Positions 1 to 7,722 of a stretch of DNA of 64,000 nucleotides are shown in pieces. The translations under genes were made by a program, and so were the position numbers. The notes under the pieces are model-generated. The model searched no databases. It saw nothing but the letters and a program-made list of their open reading frames with translations, and had not been told where the DNA came from. Position 1 is the first letter of the stretch; each line of letters begins with the position of its first letter. The DNA is from Rhizobium sp. WSM4643 (GTDB lineage: Bacteria; Pseudomonadota; Alphaproteobacteria; Rhizobiales; Rhizobiaceae): NCBI RefSeq assembly GCF_025152745.1, contig NZ_CP104041.1, positions 372,001-436,000 of the forward strand, given 5' to 3'.

Positions 1-126
1 CTGCGACCACTTCACCACAGAGGAAACAGCTATATCGAACCGATCCGCCACCACCCGGCAGCTCTGACCGGCCGCAACTGCAGCGACAACTCTTTCACGA
101 AGATCATTGGAATATGGTCGTGTCAT
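1..126 (-). CDS. IS630-family transposase, N-terminal fragment cut by the window edge
   Basis: Reading the minus strand from an ATG at 126 gives 42 codons open to the window edge. They start MTRPYSNDLRERVV and continue through a helix-turn-helix-like stretch ending in VVKWSQ. This opening is typical of the DNA-binding N-terminus of IS630/Tc1-mariner-type transposases, which cut and paste at TA targets. Only the first domain is visible, so it cannot be said whether the element is intact. The DNA just upstream of the start (about 157-195) contains short inverted GGAATC/GATTCC motifs that could belong to the element's terminal repeat. The element probably marks the left side of the mosaic region that follows. 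Confidence 0.75.
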   Translation of the reverse strand, partial: MTRPYSNDLRERVVAAVAAGQSCRVVADRFDIAVSSVVKWSQ

Positions 127-751
127 GGATACTGGCCTCCTTTCCAGTACCCATCAGGAATCACATATTTGCTGATTCGAGAATCTAGCGATTCCGAGAA
201 GCGATGAACCGCTCTAGCCGGATACTATAAGCACGCTTGCGCTTGTCCATCAGCGGCAAATCCGACCGATGTAGAGGGCCTCGGGAAGAAACGGGGTGAG
301 GTGCTTGCAGGGTCGAAGAGGTCAAGGCTCGAATGCAACGCTTCCACGCAGCCTCAAAGCGTCAAAAATGGTTCGCTAGACTGTTGACAACCGTGCGCAG
401 CCATTCGTTTAAAACCGGTCCACAACATTGGTACACCCGAGACCAATCGGACGGTGCTAGTAGCCTTATTTTCCGGGCTTTTCGGGAGTTGCTGAGAAAA
501 TTCAAATCTCTCCAGTCTCGCTCGCCTCACTGAGTAATGCGACGGTGTGAAATGTTGACATTTCTCTCGGTTAGCGTACACAGGAACAAGCTCGAAAACG
601 TACCAGAAAGTCCAATAAGGCTTTGTTTTCGTTTCTAATCTAGGCTTGCCCCGATGGCTCCGCTTCCTCCCTCCCTGCCCACCGTTTTGCCCGCTTCGGA
701 CCGTCAGCGCAAACGGCTCAACCTAGCTTGACCTCGAAGAACACCCCAAAC
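127..751. other. Non-coding stretch next to the IS630-type transposase; no gene recognised
   Basis: About 620 bases without a convincing gene. Short open frames exist (for example 333-533) but have no recognisable domain, no good ribosome binding site and unlike-coding composition. The first 70 bases probably hold the end of the IS630-type element. The stretch 161-178 nearly matches 6857-6874 (16 of 18 bases, same orientation), described separately. Confidence 0.4.
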
Positions 752-2158
752 TCACGACAGCGCAAAAATCCTCACCTCCCGCCCGATGCCCTGAAGTTCC
801 TCCATCCGGGAGACCGATGAGATGCCGCTGTCGCGGAGGATCTCTGAAACTTGGGCATCCCCAACGATCGCCTCCGTCGTCATGATGACATTGGGATCGG
901 CAAGGCCCTGGACGCGGGAGGCGATATTGACGGTCTGGCCGAAATAGTCCTGCCGGTCGTTCAGGTTGACCGCGAGGCACGGCCCCTCATGGATGCCGAT
1001 CTTCAACAGGAGATCGTCACTGCCATGTTCGGCATTCAACCGAAGCATCGCCTCCCGCATCCTGAGTGCGGCCGCCACCGCGCGGTCCGGGCTCGGGAAG
1101 GTCGCCATCACCGCATCGCCTATGGTCTTGACGACCGCTCCGGCCTCTGTGGCGACGATCTCGTGAAGAACCCGGAAATGCGCTCGCACCAGATCGAAGG
1201 CGGCAAGATCTCCGACGCGCTCGTAAAGCGCGGTCGAGCCCCTCAAGTCAGTGAAGAGGAAGGTCAGGCTGGTGATCTTGAGGCGCTGGTCGACGTCGAG
1301 TGTGTCGGTCCGATAGATGTCGCGGAAGCTCTGGTTCGTCAGCAGACGCTTGGCCGTCAGGAAAGGCCGCCTGCGGCCCAAGAGGTCGTGCAGGTCATCG
1401 CCTGCGATGCAGACGTTCGGCACCACCCTGCGATCGGTGTGGTTCTCGAGGGTCAGCCGCAGTGAGCCAGGACGCAGGGTCAGCGTTTCGTTCAGCGCAT
1501 GCGTCCGGCTGATGATCATCGAGAGGTTCTGACGTTCGTCGGTGGGCTCTCCCTGCACGTCGATGAACTGCGCCGAGTGTGTGACCGCATCGAAGATGAT
1601 GACGAATTGCGCCGGCAGTTGCAGGGAGACGAAGGCCTTCTCGCCCGGATCCAGCTCGATCATCTCCAGCTGGATGCGCGCCAGCCTCGCTTCGAGATCG
1701 TCAGGCAGGTCAACGCCGGAGCTGAAGAAGATCTGGCGGTAGTACTCGAGCGGCGACAACCGATCGGGATCGTGGGCGGCAATCCTGCGCACGCGCGGAC
1801 TGACCGTAAACGTGACCTCGACCATCTCGTCGAGGGTCGGTTCGTATCCGGCCGCGCAGAGCGCGCAATGGTACGTCTCGTGGACGACGTTTTTGAGGGT
1901 TGCGCCGCTGTCGAGGACGCCGCCGCATCCTGGGCAAAGGACGTTCCAGGTCATTTCGAATGCGCCTATGCGGGCTGCATGGAGAAACGCGGCGATGGTT
2001 TTCTCTTCGTCGAGATGGTGCTCATCGGCGAAAGCGAGCGCATTGATGCGATTGAGCTCGCGATCCGAGCCGTGCATGACGACGTTTTCGATGCACTCGA
2101 CCGTCTGCGGGTCAGCCGCCTGTCGCAGGGAGGCAAAAAGGACGTCCACTTCGCTCAT
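752..2158 (-). CDS. Class III adenylate/guanylate cyclase with N-terminal zinc-ribbon region
   Basis: A 468-residue protein. The C-terminal third is a class III nucleotide cyclase catalytic domain: FTDLRGSTALYERVGD carries the first metal-binding Asp (about D304) and the KTIGDAVMATF segment the second (about D348), followed by DYFGQTVNIASRVQ. It should make cyclic AMP (or cGMP) from the nucleoside triphosphate. The N-terminal half is a regulatory region with two Cys pairs (C75/C78 and C98/C101) in CPGCGG and CALC, consistent with a small zinc ribbon. There is no signal peptide or membrane segment, so it is probably cytosolic. It stands alone on the minus strand between an IS fragment and a truncated gene, so its input signal cannot be inferred from context. 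Confidence 0.85.
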   Translation of the reverse strand: MSEVDVLFASLRQAADPQTVECIENVVMHGSDRELNRINALAFADEHHLDEEKTIAAFLHAARIGAFEMTWNVLCPGCGGVLDSGATLKNVVHETYHCALCAAGYEPTLDEMVEVTFTVSPRVRRIAAHDPDRLSPLEYYRQIFFSSGVDLPDDLEARLARIQLEMIELDPGEKAFVSLQLPAQFVIIFDAVTHSAQFIDVQGEPTDERQNLSMIISRTHALNETLTLRPGSLRLTLENHTDRRVVPNVCIAGDDLHDLLGRRRPFLTAKRLLTNQSFRDIYRTDTLDVDQRLKITSLTFLFTDLRGSTALYERVGDLAAFDLVRAHFRVLHEIVATEAGAVVKTIGDAVMATFPSPDRAVAAALRMREAMLRLNAEHGSDDLLLKIGIHEGPCLAVNLNDRQDYFGQTVNIASRVQGLADPNVIMTTEAIVGDAQVSEILRDSGISSVSRMEELQGIGREVRIFALS

Positions 2159-2444
2159 GAGACAAGTCTCCGTGTGCAGAACCCACGGCGGACAACGCCA
2201 GGACCGGGATCATATCACGGGAGTGTCGTAATAGAAATCTATAGGCTGGGAGCTGTCTGCTGCCCAAGCGACTTGGATTGTTCATTTGTAGAGCGCCGCA
2301 GCCAACGATCCCCGACCCCTTCGTCGCAACATGGTCAATGACAAAACGTGAGTGCTTCGAACCAATGACGGCATCAGTGCTTCCGGTTTGCGCCCCATAA
2401 TGGTCATCGAGCCACCCGTCGCTGTTGCTGCAAAGCGGACATGA

Positions 2445-2777
2445 CGCGGCATTGCCGACGGCTCCGTTCTGCCACTGCAACCCCTCCTTCGGCGGCTCAT
2501 AGTAGACGCGCCCGTTCCCCGCATACTCGACCACGGCGGTGAAAGTCGTGCTCCGCATCGCCTTGATGCTGTCGAGGTCAAGTTCGATCGGCCGCTCCAC
2601 CGCCCCGCCAACGCGCAATCTCCAGTCTCGCGCATCGAGGTGCGGCGACGGGAAATGGTTTCGCACGAAGAACAGCTCGGTTGGGATCAGCCAATCGGAG
2701 AGCGACGCAAACGGAAACTCGTTGTTCTGTGGGGATTTCTGTCGAACTATTAGACTGGGTTGCTCTGGTGTCGGCAT
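2445..2777 (-). pseudogene. Truncated sulfite-oxidase-like molybdopterin oxidoreductase
   Basis: From an ATG at 2777 with a good upstream GGGGAG, about 110 residues match the start of the sulfite oxidase/SorA-type Mo-cofactor family: a DWLIPTELFFVRNHFP segment, then VEYAGNGR, then LQWQNGAVGNA. In intact relatives the last motif continues into the active-site region (W-T/S-G-V-P-L). Here the frame runs into unrelated sequence after GAVGNA and stays open to 2112, overlapping the 3' side of the neighbouring cyclase gene. The catalytic Mo domain and dimerisation domain are missing, so the gene cannot make an active enzyme. The abrupt end of similarity suggests a deletion or insertion junction near 2445. 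Confidence 0.65.
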
Positions 2778-3192
2778 CGTCCTCGTCTCCCCTTTCAAGA
2801 GCACAACGTCGGCTCTCGGTCGCGCGAATTCCGGTACATCACACCGCCCCTCGCAGTGCGTCCGTCGCATTCCGCCTTCGGGCCGCATTCTAGCACATAC
2901 CGCACGTTCGTCGGATCGACCTCGAACGGCAGCAAAGGCGCCGACGGCGGTCTTGACCGCTTTGCGCCCTCATTTTAGCCATTCAGCGTTTCCGCGGATG
3001 CACCTGAAAGCGGCCGTTCGACGTCTCAACAATTGCTCGCAGATATGGATCAGCGATGGAACATCAACGAGGCTTCTCAATGCATACGCTCGAACACTGC
3101 ACTTCGCTCGTTCCAGGCAAGCATCGGCTAAAATAAACTAGGCAATCCCGGCCGCGGCCTCGTCCCTCTTGAATCTACGCCCCGGGGCGCTC
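2778..3192. other. Intergenic stretch with no recognised gene
   Basis: About 415 bases between the truncated oxidoreductase and the endonuclease gene. Open frames here are short or run antisense into neighbours, and none shows a domain. It may be degraded sequence left by the rearrangement that truncated the neighbouring oxidoreductase. Confidence 0.35.
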
Positions 3193-3909
3193 TCACATTT
3201 CGATCCAGAGATGACTCATTGCGATATCGCTGAGACCGTTGGCGCGGGCGTGGTTGGAATTGAAGATCGCCTGGCGTCCGCCCTTGTCATGACGCTCCAG
3301 TTCGAGGCGATCGTTCGCGCTCCATAATGGCGCGGCCGATGTCGACAGCTCGTCGATCCACTTACCGAGTTCCTGTTGCCAATGTGGAATATCCTGATCC
3401 TGGACATATCCGATCATCGCCGCAAATCCATGATTGGCGGCATGCGCGCCGCTCTTGAAACGCTGGACGCCCCCGGTCGAACTGCTGCTACTGAAAAGAT
3501 ACTCGCGTGGATCGCGCTTTTTGGCGGCAGGGGTGGGAAGGCGCTTGCACTCGATCGGCAGGAAAATATCATAGGGTGAATAATGTCGGTCGCCGATCCA
3601 AATCGAGCATCCGCTCGGCTTTGCAGCGATGTCCAGATTACGCCCGCCCTTGCTATCGTCGCGCGTCTCGCGCTGGAACTTGAAGGCATCTAGACCCGGT
3701 GAGTTTCGCGCCACGTCGTTGAGGAAGTCGCAGAGTTGGTCGGAGAGAGCGTCCTCGGCTGTCTCCGGCCTGCGGAGATCATCGTCTCGCCAGAATGGCA
3801 GTGCGGTCCCGATAAAGGCCACCAGCTTTCGAAGTTGGGTCGCGGGCAGGTGGAGTCCTGCCCTCAGACCCTGTACTACCGCCCCTTCCGCCCCCCGGTC
3901 CGCCAGCAT
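3193..3909 (-). CDS. Putative PD-(D/E)XK restriction endonuclease paired with the upstream methyltransferase
   Basis: A 238-residue protein. It has a PD-(D/E)XK-like arrangement: Asp at about 93 (NLDIAAKP) and, on the next predicted strand, Glu120-x-Lys122 in FLPIECKRL, followed by RDPREYLF and a helical GGVQRFKSGAHAANHGFAAMIGY segment. This layout is common in restriction endonucleases and related nucleases. It follows the N6-adenine methyltransferase on the same strand and in the same reading frame, separated only by stop codons, which supports a restriction-modification pair. The start is the ATG two codons after the TAG that closes the preceding frame. No strong Shine-Dalgarno is seen, so translation may be coupled. 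The specific family and recognition site cannot be named from sequence alone. Confidence 0.65.
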   Translation of the reverse strand: MLADRGAEGAVVQGLRAGLHLPATQLRKLVAFIGTALPFWRDDDLRRPETAEDALSDQLCDFLNDVARNSPGLDAFKFQRETRDDSKGGRNLDIAAKPSGCSIWIGDRHYSPYDIFLPIECKRLPTPAAKKRDPREYLFSSSSSTGGVQRFKSGAHAANHGFAAMIGYVQDQDIPHWQQELGKWIDELSTSAAPLWSANDRLELERHDKGGRQAIFNSNHARANGLSDIAMSHLWIEM

Positions 3910-3912
3910 GAA

Positions 3913-4152
3913 CTAGTAACCCTGCGCGCGAAGATCGGCGAGCACCTCGTCGGCGTCGCGCAAAGCGATTGACCGCATCCAGAAGCGGAGCCTGTCGGGT
4001 TTGATCAGGAAAAGAAGATTATCGTCATAGATCCGGGCAATCCGGGTCACCGAGATTGTTTCGCTGCGTTGCTCCCGGATGAGGACGTCGAGCCGTCCGC
4101 GTAGTTTATCGCTGTCCGACCAGTCGATTTCGGTCGGGCCAAACGAATAGGG
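3913..4152 (-). pseudogene. Orphaned C-terminal 79 codons of the methyltransferase, beyond an in-frame TAG
   Basis: Immediately after the TAG at 4153-4155 the same frame stays open for 79 codons, from PYSFGPTEIDWSDSDKLR to RDADEVLADLRAQGY, then TAG. The sequence reads as real protein (SVTRIARIYDDNLLFLIKP, then RLRFWMRS) and has no ATG start near its beginning; the first usable alternative is a GTG at 4050. The natural reading is that relatives of the methyltransferase continue through this segment and that a sense codon, most simply CAG (Gln), has become TAG here. It would be made only by readthrough, suppression or internal initiation. A sequencing error is another possibility. Confidence 0.6.
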
Positions 4153-6825
4153 CTAACATATGATGCCAGGCCAGGATTGGTGTGGATGTGCGATCAGCCG
4201 GTTGTCGCCGTAAAACCGATTAATCGAAGCGAGAAGCGTCTCGTTGAATTCGGGCATCGCGCTATGGCCGGTGCTTTTCAGCGCGAACGATTTGTCGCCC
4301 ATTCGGATGAGTTCGCGCTGAAACTTCACAATATCTTGAACTAAAATGGATTCGCTGGGGCTCACTGCGAGATCTCCCGTCTCTGGAAACGGAAGGTCGA
4401 GAATATCGCCAGTGCTCGTCACCGTCGCCTTCTTATTATACAGCCTGAAGCTGGTTGCGGCGACGTATGCCGATAGCGCATCTCGATTGGCCGACAGAAA
4501 CTCCGCGACCTGGCGCAGCGACTCGGCGCTCTTTTCTGCCCCCGAGAAGCCAACGATCTCATCTGCGAAGGTCATATAGCCGTCGGTCCACACCCCGTGG
4601 TCGAGATCCTGGTGCTTCCGGACGAGGAGCAGCGGCGATTGAAATGCCTGCTCGGACTTCGCGTCCGAGATCGGAACCTGCGGCGCGTCCGTCACTTTGC
4701 TTCTGTCGATCCCGAACGGGCCGATTGCGCCTGGGGGCACCATTTTCTTGCCCCAGATATGGTCGAGTGAATGCCGATGAGCCTTGTTGCCGGTCATGAA
4801 GCCTTGGCCGAACACCCAACCTTTCTCCTTTGCGAACACGCCCAGCGTCCGCATCTTTGTCAATCGCTGGACGAAGGCGGCGACGCGCTGGTTGCCGAGA
4901 AGCCCGGAGCGCCATGTGCGATGATCGGCCAAATCCGGGGTTCTGGAAAGCCAGTGCATATCGTAATAATCGATGTCGAAGCTCTGCTCCGCATCCGCCT
5001 TGCCGCTGCGGCGGAATATGGCGTGCAGGACCTTCCGAGCGGGGTCGAGTTCGCCCGCTACGGCGATGACGACGATGATTTTCGTGTCAGCATCTCCCTT
5101 AGAGAACAATCCTCGGACCGACACGAAATCGAGGATCTCGCGAATATCCCAATTCCTGAAAAGATGCCGACGTATCGCTTCGGGGTTCAGGTTGTAGAGG
5201 AATCCGGCCGGTTGGATCATACTGATGACCCCACGCTCCGCGAGAAGGCCCTTCGCATAAACGAGGAATAGGTAAGCAAGCTGGTCATCGGGCAACTTGC
5301 TACCGAGTGCTGTCTTGAAGGCAGCAGCGGCGCGCGATGCTGCTGGTGTTGAAAGCTTGGACTTGAATGGCGGATTGCCGACTATCACGCCGACATCCTT
5401 CGTGATCAGTCCTCGCTCGAGTGCCTCGAAGAAGCAACTGGAATGCAAAGTCTCGCCCTCGAGTTCGGGGAACAACTGGACGCTTTTGCGAATATGTTCG
5501 GGTTCGAGTGCCTCGCACAGCGCAAGGCAGAGACTGAAAGCGGCGAGTTTGATCGCGCCTGGTTCCAGATCGACACCATGGACGCGGGCGAGCAACGCCT
5601 TCAAAACTGCAGTCGTGGGTCTTTCCCATCCGTTTCGCATCCGCCAGTGAAGGACTAGGCGCTTATAGGCCTCCACTAGGTAGACTGCCGAACCGCACGC
5701 TGGATCGAGAATGATCTCGTCGCGTTCGACCAGCGTATCAATGCGCTCCCAGCTCAAGGCCTCGTCGAGCATCAGGCGGACAAGCGCCGGCGGCGTGTAG
5801 ATCGAGCTATCCTTGTCCTCGACAAACAGCTGATAAATGTTGCTGATCAGTTCTACTGGCAGGTCACGGAATGAGTAGAGCCGCCAGAAGCTTCCTTGGC
5901 CATGCGCATCCTGTTGCCCTTCGATGAGATCGGCGAAGGCTCCAAGCTGCGTGCTTTCGACAAGTTCCGCGCGGAGATCGTCATCGAGTTCGAACACATG
6001 GCCGTTGAAGCGCTTTTCGAGGGCCGCCAGCAGCTTGACCAGAGCCAGACCGCTGCGCATTACTTCGGCAAAGGTCGTCGCTCCGGGTTGGAACTGCGCG
6101 AAATAGTCGGTCTCGAGTGCGTTGCGCTCGTCAAGATACGCGATCAGCAGCGACAGGATCAGCAACCGGCGCTGCAGGCTTTCGCTGAGTAGCGCACCCG
6201 CCTTAATCTTCTTGTAGAGACCGAAGATATTGCTGACTAGATGCCGATGCGCCGACGCCGTGTCCGACAGCAGGTGCTCGCAGACGGTAGGATCGTCCCA
6301 TAAGGTGCCATTGCGCAGGCGGCCGAAATCCCACCATGCGGCCGTGGCGCTTTCAGCGTTCGCGATGTCGGCGGCGACGGTCAGCGTATCATAGGCACGA
6401 TACTTGGGAATCTCGCTGCTCTGGTCAAAGTCTGCCTTGCTGGCGCAGCGGAACAACTCCACTTTCCCGGGTGTCTTACGATAGAGTAGGGGAACGCCTC
6501 CCCAGCTCCACAGCCTCTTGTGCAGGAGAGCGAATTCATCGCTCGCACCGGGATGATCACTGACGTAAATGAAGGCCTGAGCTACCTGCGATCGGTTGTT
6601 CCGACTGGCCTCGAAAAAGACCGAATGCGCCTCGTAACTCTCCGCCTTCTCCATCATCTCATATTGTTCGGGCGGAAGTTCTAGTGCGCGGAATTCATTC
6701 ACCAGAATCAGCCCGTCAATGCTGCTTTTGGTGTCCTCGTCGGAAAGCTCGATCAGCCAGTTTACAGGGTTTTCCGCCCTCACCGTAACTATCTCCGTCT
6801 CGGCAAATTCCTGAATTCCTGCCAT
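4153..6825 (-). CDS. N6-adenine DNA methyltransferase (Eco57I/type II-like), interrupted near its 3' end
   Basis: The protein is 890 residues long from the ATG at 6825. A longer open frame reaches 6957, but its first 44 codons look non-coding. SAM-binding motif I is DPACGSAVYL at about residues 374-383 and catalytic motif IV is GNPPF at about 483-487, the N/D-PP-Y/F signature of amino-methyltransferases. The N-terminal 350 residues are a helical region of the type seen in large Eco57I-like or type I/II methylases, and the rest after motif IV probably includes target recognition. It should methylate adenine to protect host DNA from the nuclease encoded downstream. The frame ends at TAG 4153-4155, while the same frame continues for 79 codons, so the protein is probably truncated. 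Confidence 0.75.
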   Translation of the reverse strand: MAGIQEFAETEIVTVRAENPVNWLIELSDEDTKSSIDGLILVNEFRALELPPEQYEMMEKAESYEAHSVFFEASRNNRSQVAQAFIYVSDHPGASDEFALLHKRLWSWGGVPLLYRKTPGKVELFRCASKADFDQSSEIPKYRAYDTLTVAADIANAESATAAWWDFGRLRNGTLWDDPTVCEHLLSDTASAHRHLVSNIFGLYKKIKAGALLSESLQRRLLILSLLIAYLDERNALETDYFAQFQPGATTFAEVMRSGLALVKLLAALEKRFNGHVFELDDDLRAELVESTQLGAFADLIEGQQDAHGQGSFWRLYSFRDLPVELISNIYQLFVEDKDSSIYTPPALVRLMLDEALSWERIDTLVERDEIILDPACGSAVYLVEAYKRLVLHWRMRNGWERPTTAVLKALLARVHGVDLEPGAIKLAAFSLCLALCEALEPEHIRKSVQLFPELEGETLHSSCFFEALERGLITKDVGVIVGNPPFKSKLSTPAASRAAAAFKTALGSKLPDDQLAYLFLVYAKGLLAERGVISMIQPAGFLYNLNPEAIRRHLFRNWDIREILDFVSVRGLFSKGDADTKIIVVIAVAGELDPARKVLHAIFRRSGKADAEQSFDIDYYDMHWLSRTPDLADHRTWRSGLLGNQRVAAFVQRLTKMRTLGVFAKEKGWVFGQGFMTGNKAHRHSLDHIWGKKMVPPGAIGPFGIDRSKVTDAPQVPISDAKSEQAFQSPLLLVRKHQDLDHGVWTDGYMTFADEIVGFSGAEKSAESLRQVAEFLSANRDALSAYVAATSFRLYNKKATVTSTGDILDLPFPETGDLAVSPSESILVQDIVKFQRELIRMGDKSFALKSTGHSAMPEFNETLLASINRFYGDNRLIAHPHQSWPGIIC

Positions 6826-6856
6826 TCTCGGACGTCCATTTGCGCCGTCACTCCAA

Positions 6857-6874
6857 TGACATATGTGCTGATTC
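6857..6874 (+). repeat. Near-copy of the sequence at 161-178 (16 of 18 bases identical)
   Basis: Positions 6857-6874 read TGACATATGTGCTGATTC, and 161-178 read TCACATATTTGCTGATTC in the same orientation. The first copy sits next to the IS630-type transposase fragment, the second just upstream of the restriction-modification genes. Together they bracket the cyclase, truncated oxidoreductase and restriction-modification genes. They could be remnants of IS ends or short direct repeats from an insertion. Chance similarity cannot be excluded. Confidence 0.35.
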
Positions 6875-7037
6875 AGTGCAACCAAGCCGTATTTCCGTCG
6901 CCCGGCTCCCGGGGCATGCGGGGCTGTCCTTGCGGCGCTTAATGTGCGGCACCGCAAGGTCCGTAGCTCAGGCTCATGACGCTTCTCCGCTGCAAGTGGG
7001 TCTGAACCCGGCTCGCCGGGAAAAGCGAAGGCGGGCT

Positions 7038-7523
7038 TCAGCTCCCCTTGTATATCCGCTTCAGCGCCGTCAGCAGCGCATCCAGTTCCTCGCGCGAAAA
7101 CAGCTCGATGAAACGCTGCTCGTGCCTATCGATCAGTTCACGCGCCCGGGCGAGCATTGCGCCTCCCGCCTTCGTCAGATGAAGCTCCTGGCGGCGGCGG
7201 TCGGCCGCGGAGGGCCGGCGCTCGATCAGGTCGCGGGCTGCCAGCCGGTTGACGAGGGCCATCATCGTCGCCCGGTCGGTGCCGAGCGTATTGGCAAGGT
7301 CGATCTGCGATGCGCCGGGATTGCCGGCGACGAGTTCCATCACCGCCAGCTGCTTCTGCGTCAGCGCCAGCGCCGCCATGGTTTCGGCGAAGTCGCGATA
7401 GACTGCGACATGGGCCATGCGCAGATGAAATCCCAGCAGGTCGCCAAGCCGGCCGACGTCGAGGCCCGGCGTCGCGGGCGCATCGTCGCCCTCGAAATCG
7501 TCCTGCGGTGGTTTGGTGCTCAT
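7038..7523 (-). CDS. MarR-family regulator of the hydroxycinnamate cluster
   Basis: A 161-residue protein from the ATG at 7523; an in-frame ATG six codons upstream is also possible. It has the MarR winged-helix fold: the recognition region SQIDLANTLGTDRATMMALVNRL and the wing DLIERRPSAADRRRQELHLT. It is divergent from the acyl-CoA synthetase operon, the usual arrangement of MarR repressors (CouR/FerR/HcaR type) that respond to hydroxycinnamoyl-CoA thioesters made by the enzymes they control. A perfect 5-5-5 palindrome (7663-7677) lies in the divergent promoter region. The family is clear. The ligand is inferred from context. Confidence 0.85.
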   Translation of the reverse strand: MSTKPPQDDFEGDDAPATPGLDVGRLGDLLGFHLRMAHVAVYRDFAETMAALALTQKQLAVMELVAGNPGASQIDLANTLGTDRATMMALVNRLAARDLIERRPSAADRRRQELHLTKAGGAMLARARELIDRHEQRFIELFSREELDALLTALKRIYKGS

Positions 7524-7638
7524 CGTTCGTTCTCGCCTCATCCAGGGTCATAACCATCAAAATCAGCAGGTTAGTCAATATCCGTAGTGCGGATTTCCCT
7601 GTGCTCCTTCGAACGAACGGATTTGTGTTGAACGCCTC

Positions 7639-7666
7639 TTGCATCATGGGAAAAAGATATTAGTAT
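7639..7666 (+). promoter_or_regulatory. Candidate promoter of the hydroxycinnamate operon
   Basis: TTGCAT (7639-7644) and TAGTAT (7661-7666) are separated by 16 bases and resemble -35 and -10 elements. The -10 overlaps the palindrome at 7663-7677, a layout suited to repression by the divergent MarR protein. The match to consensus is only moderate. Confidence 0.35.
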
Positions 7667-7677
7667 GTGTTGCATAC
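7663..7677. promoter_or_regulatory. Candidate MarR operator: GTATG-N5-CATAC
   Basis: A perfect inverted repeat with 5-base arms and a 5-base centre, about 45 bases upstream of the synthetase ATG and 140 bases from the MarR start. Size and position suit a MarR dimer. It is the clearest dyad in the divergent region. Confidence 0.5.
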
Positions 7678-7722
7678 AAATTTGATGCCTGCCGCGGGGA
7701 GCGGTGGGCATGGGAGGAGAAC

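Noticed and set aside
2112..2444. Downstream continuation of the truncated sulfite-oxidase-like frame
   Set aside because: No similarity to the family after GAVGNA, and it overlaps the neighbouring cyclase gene, so it is treated as out-of-family read-on rather than protein.
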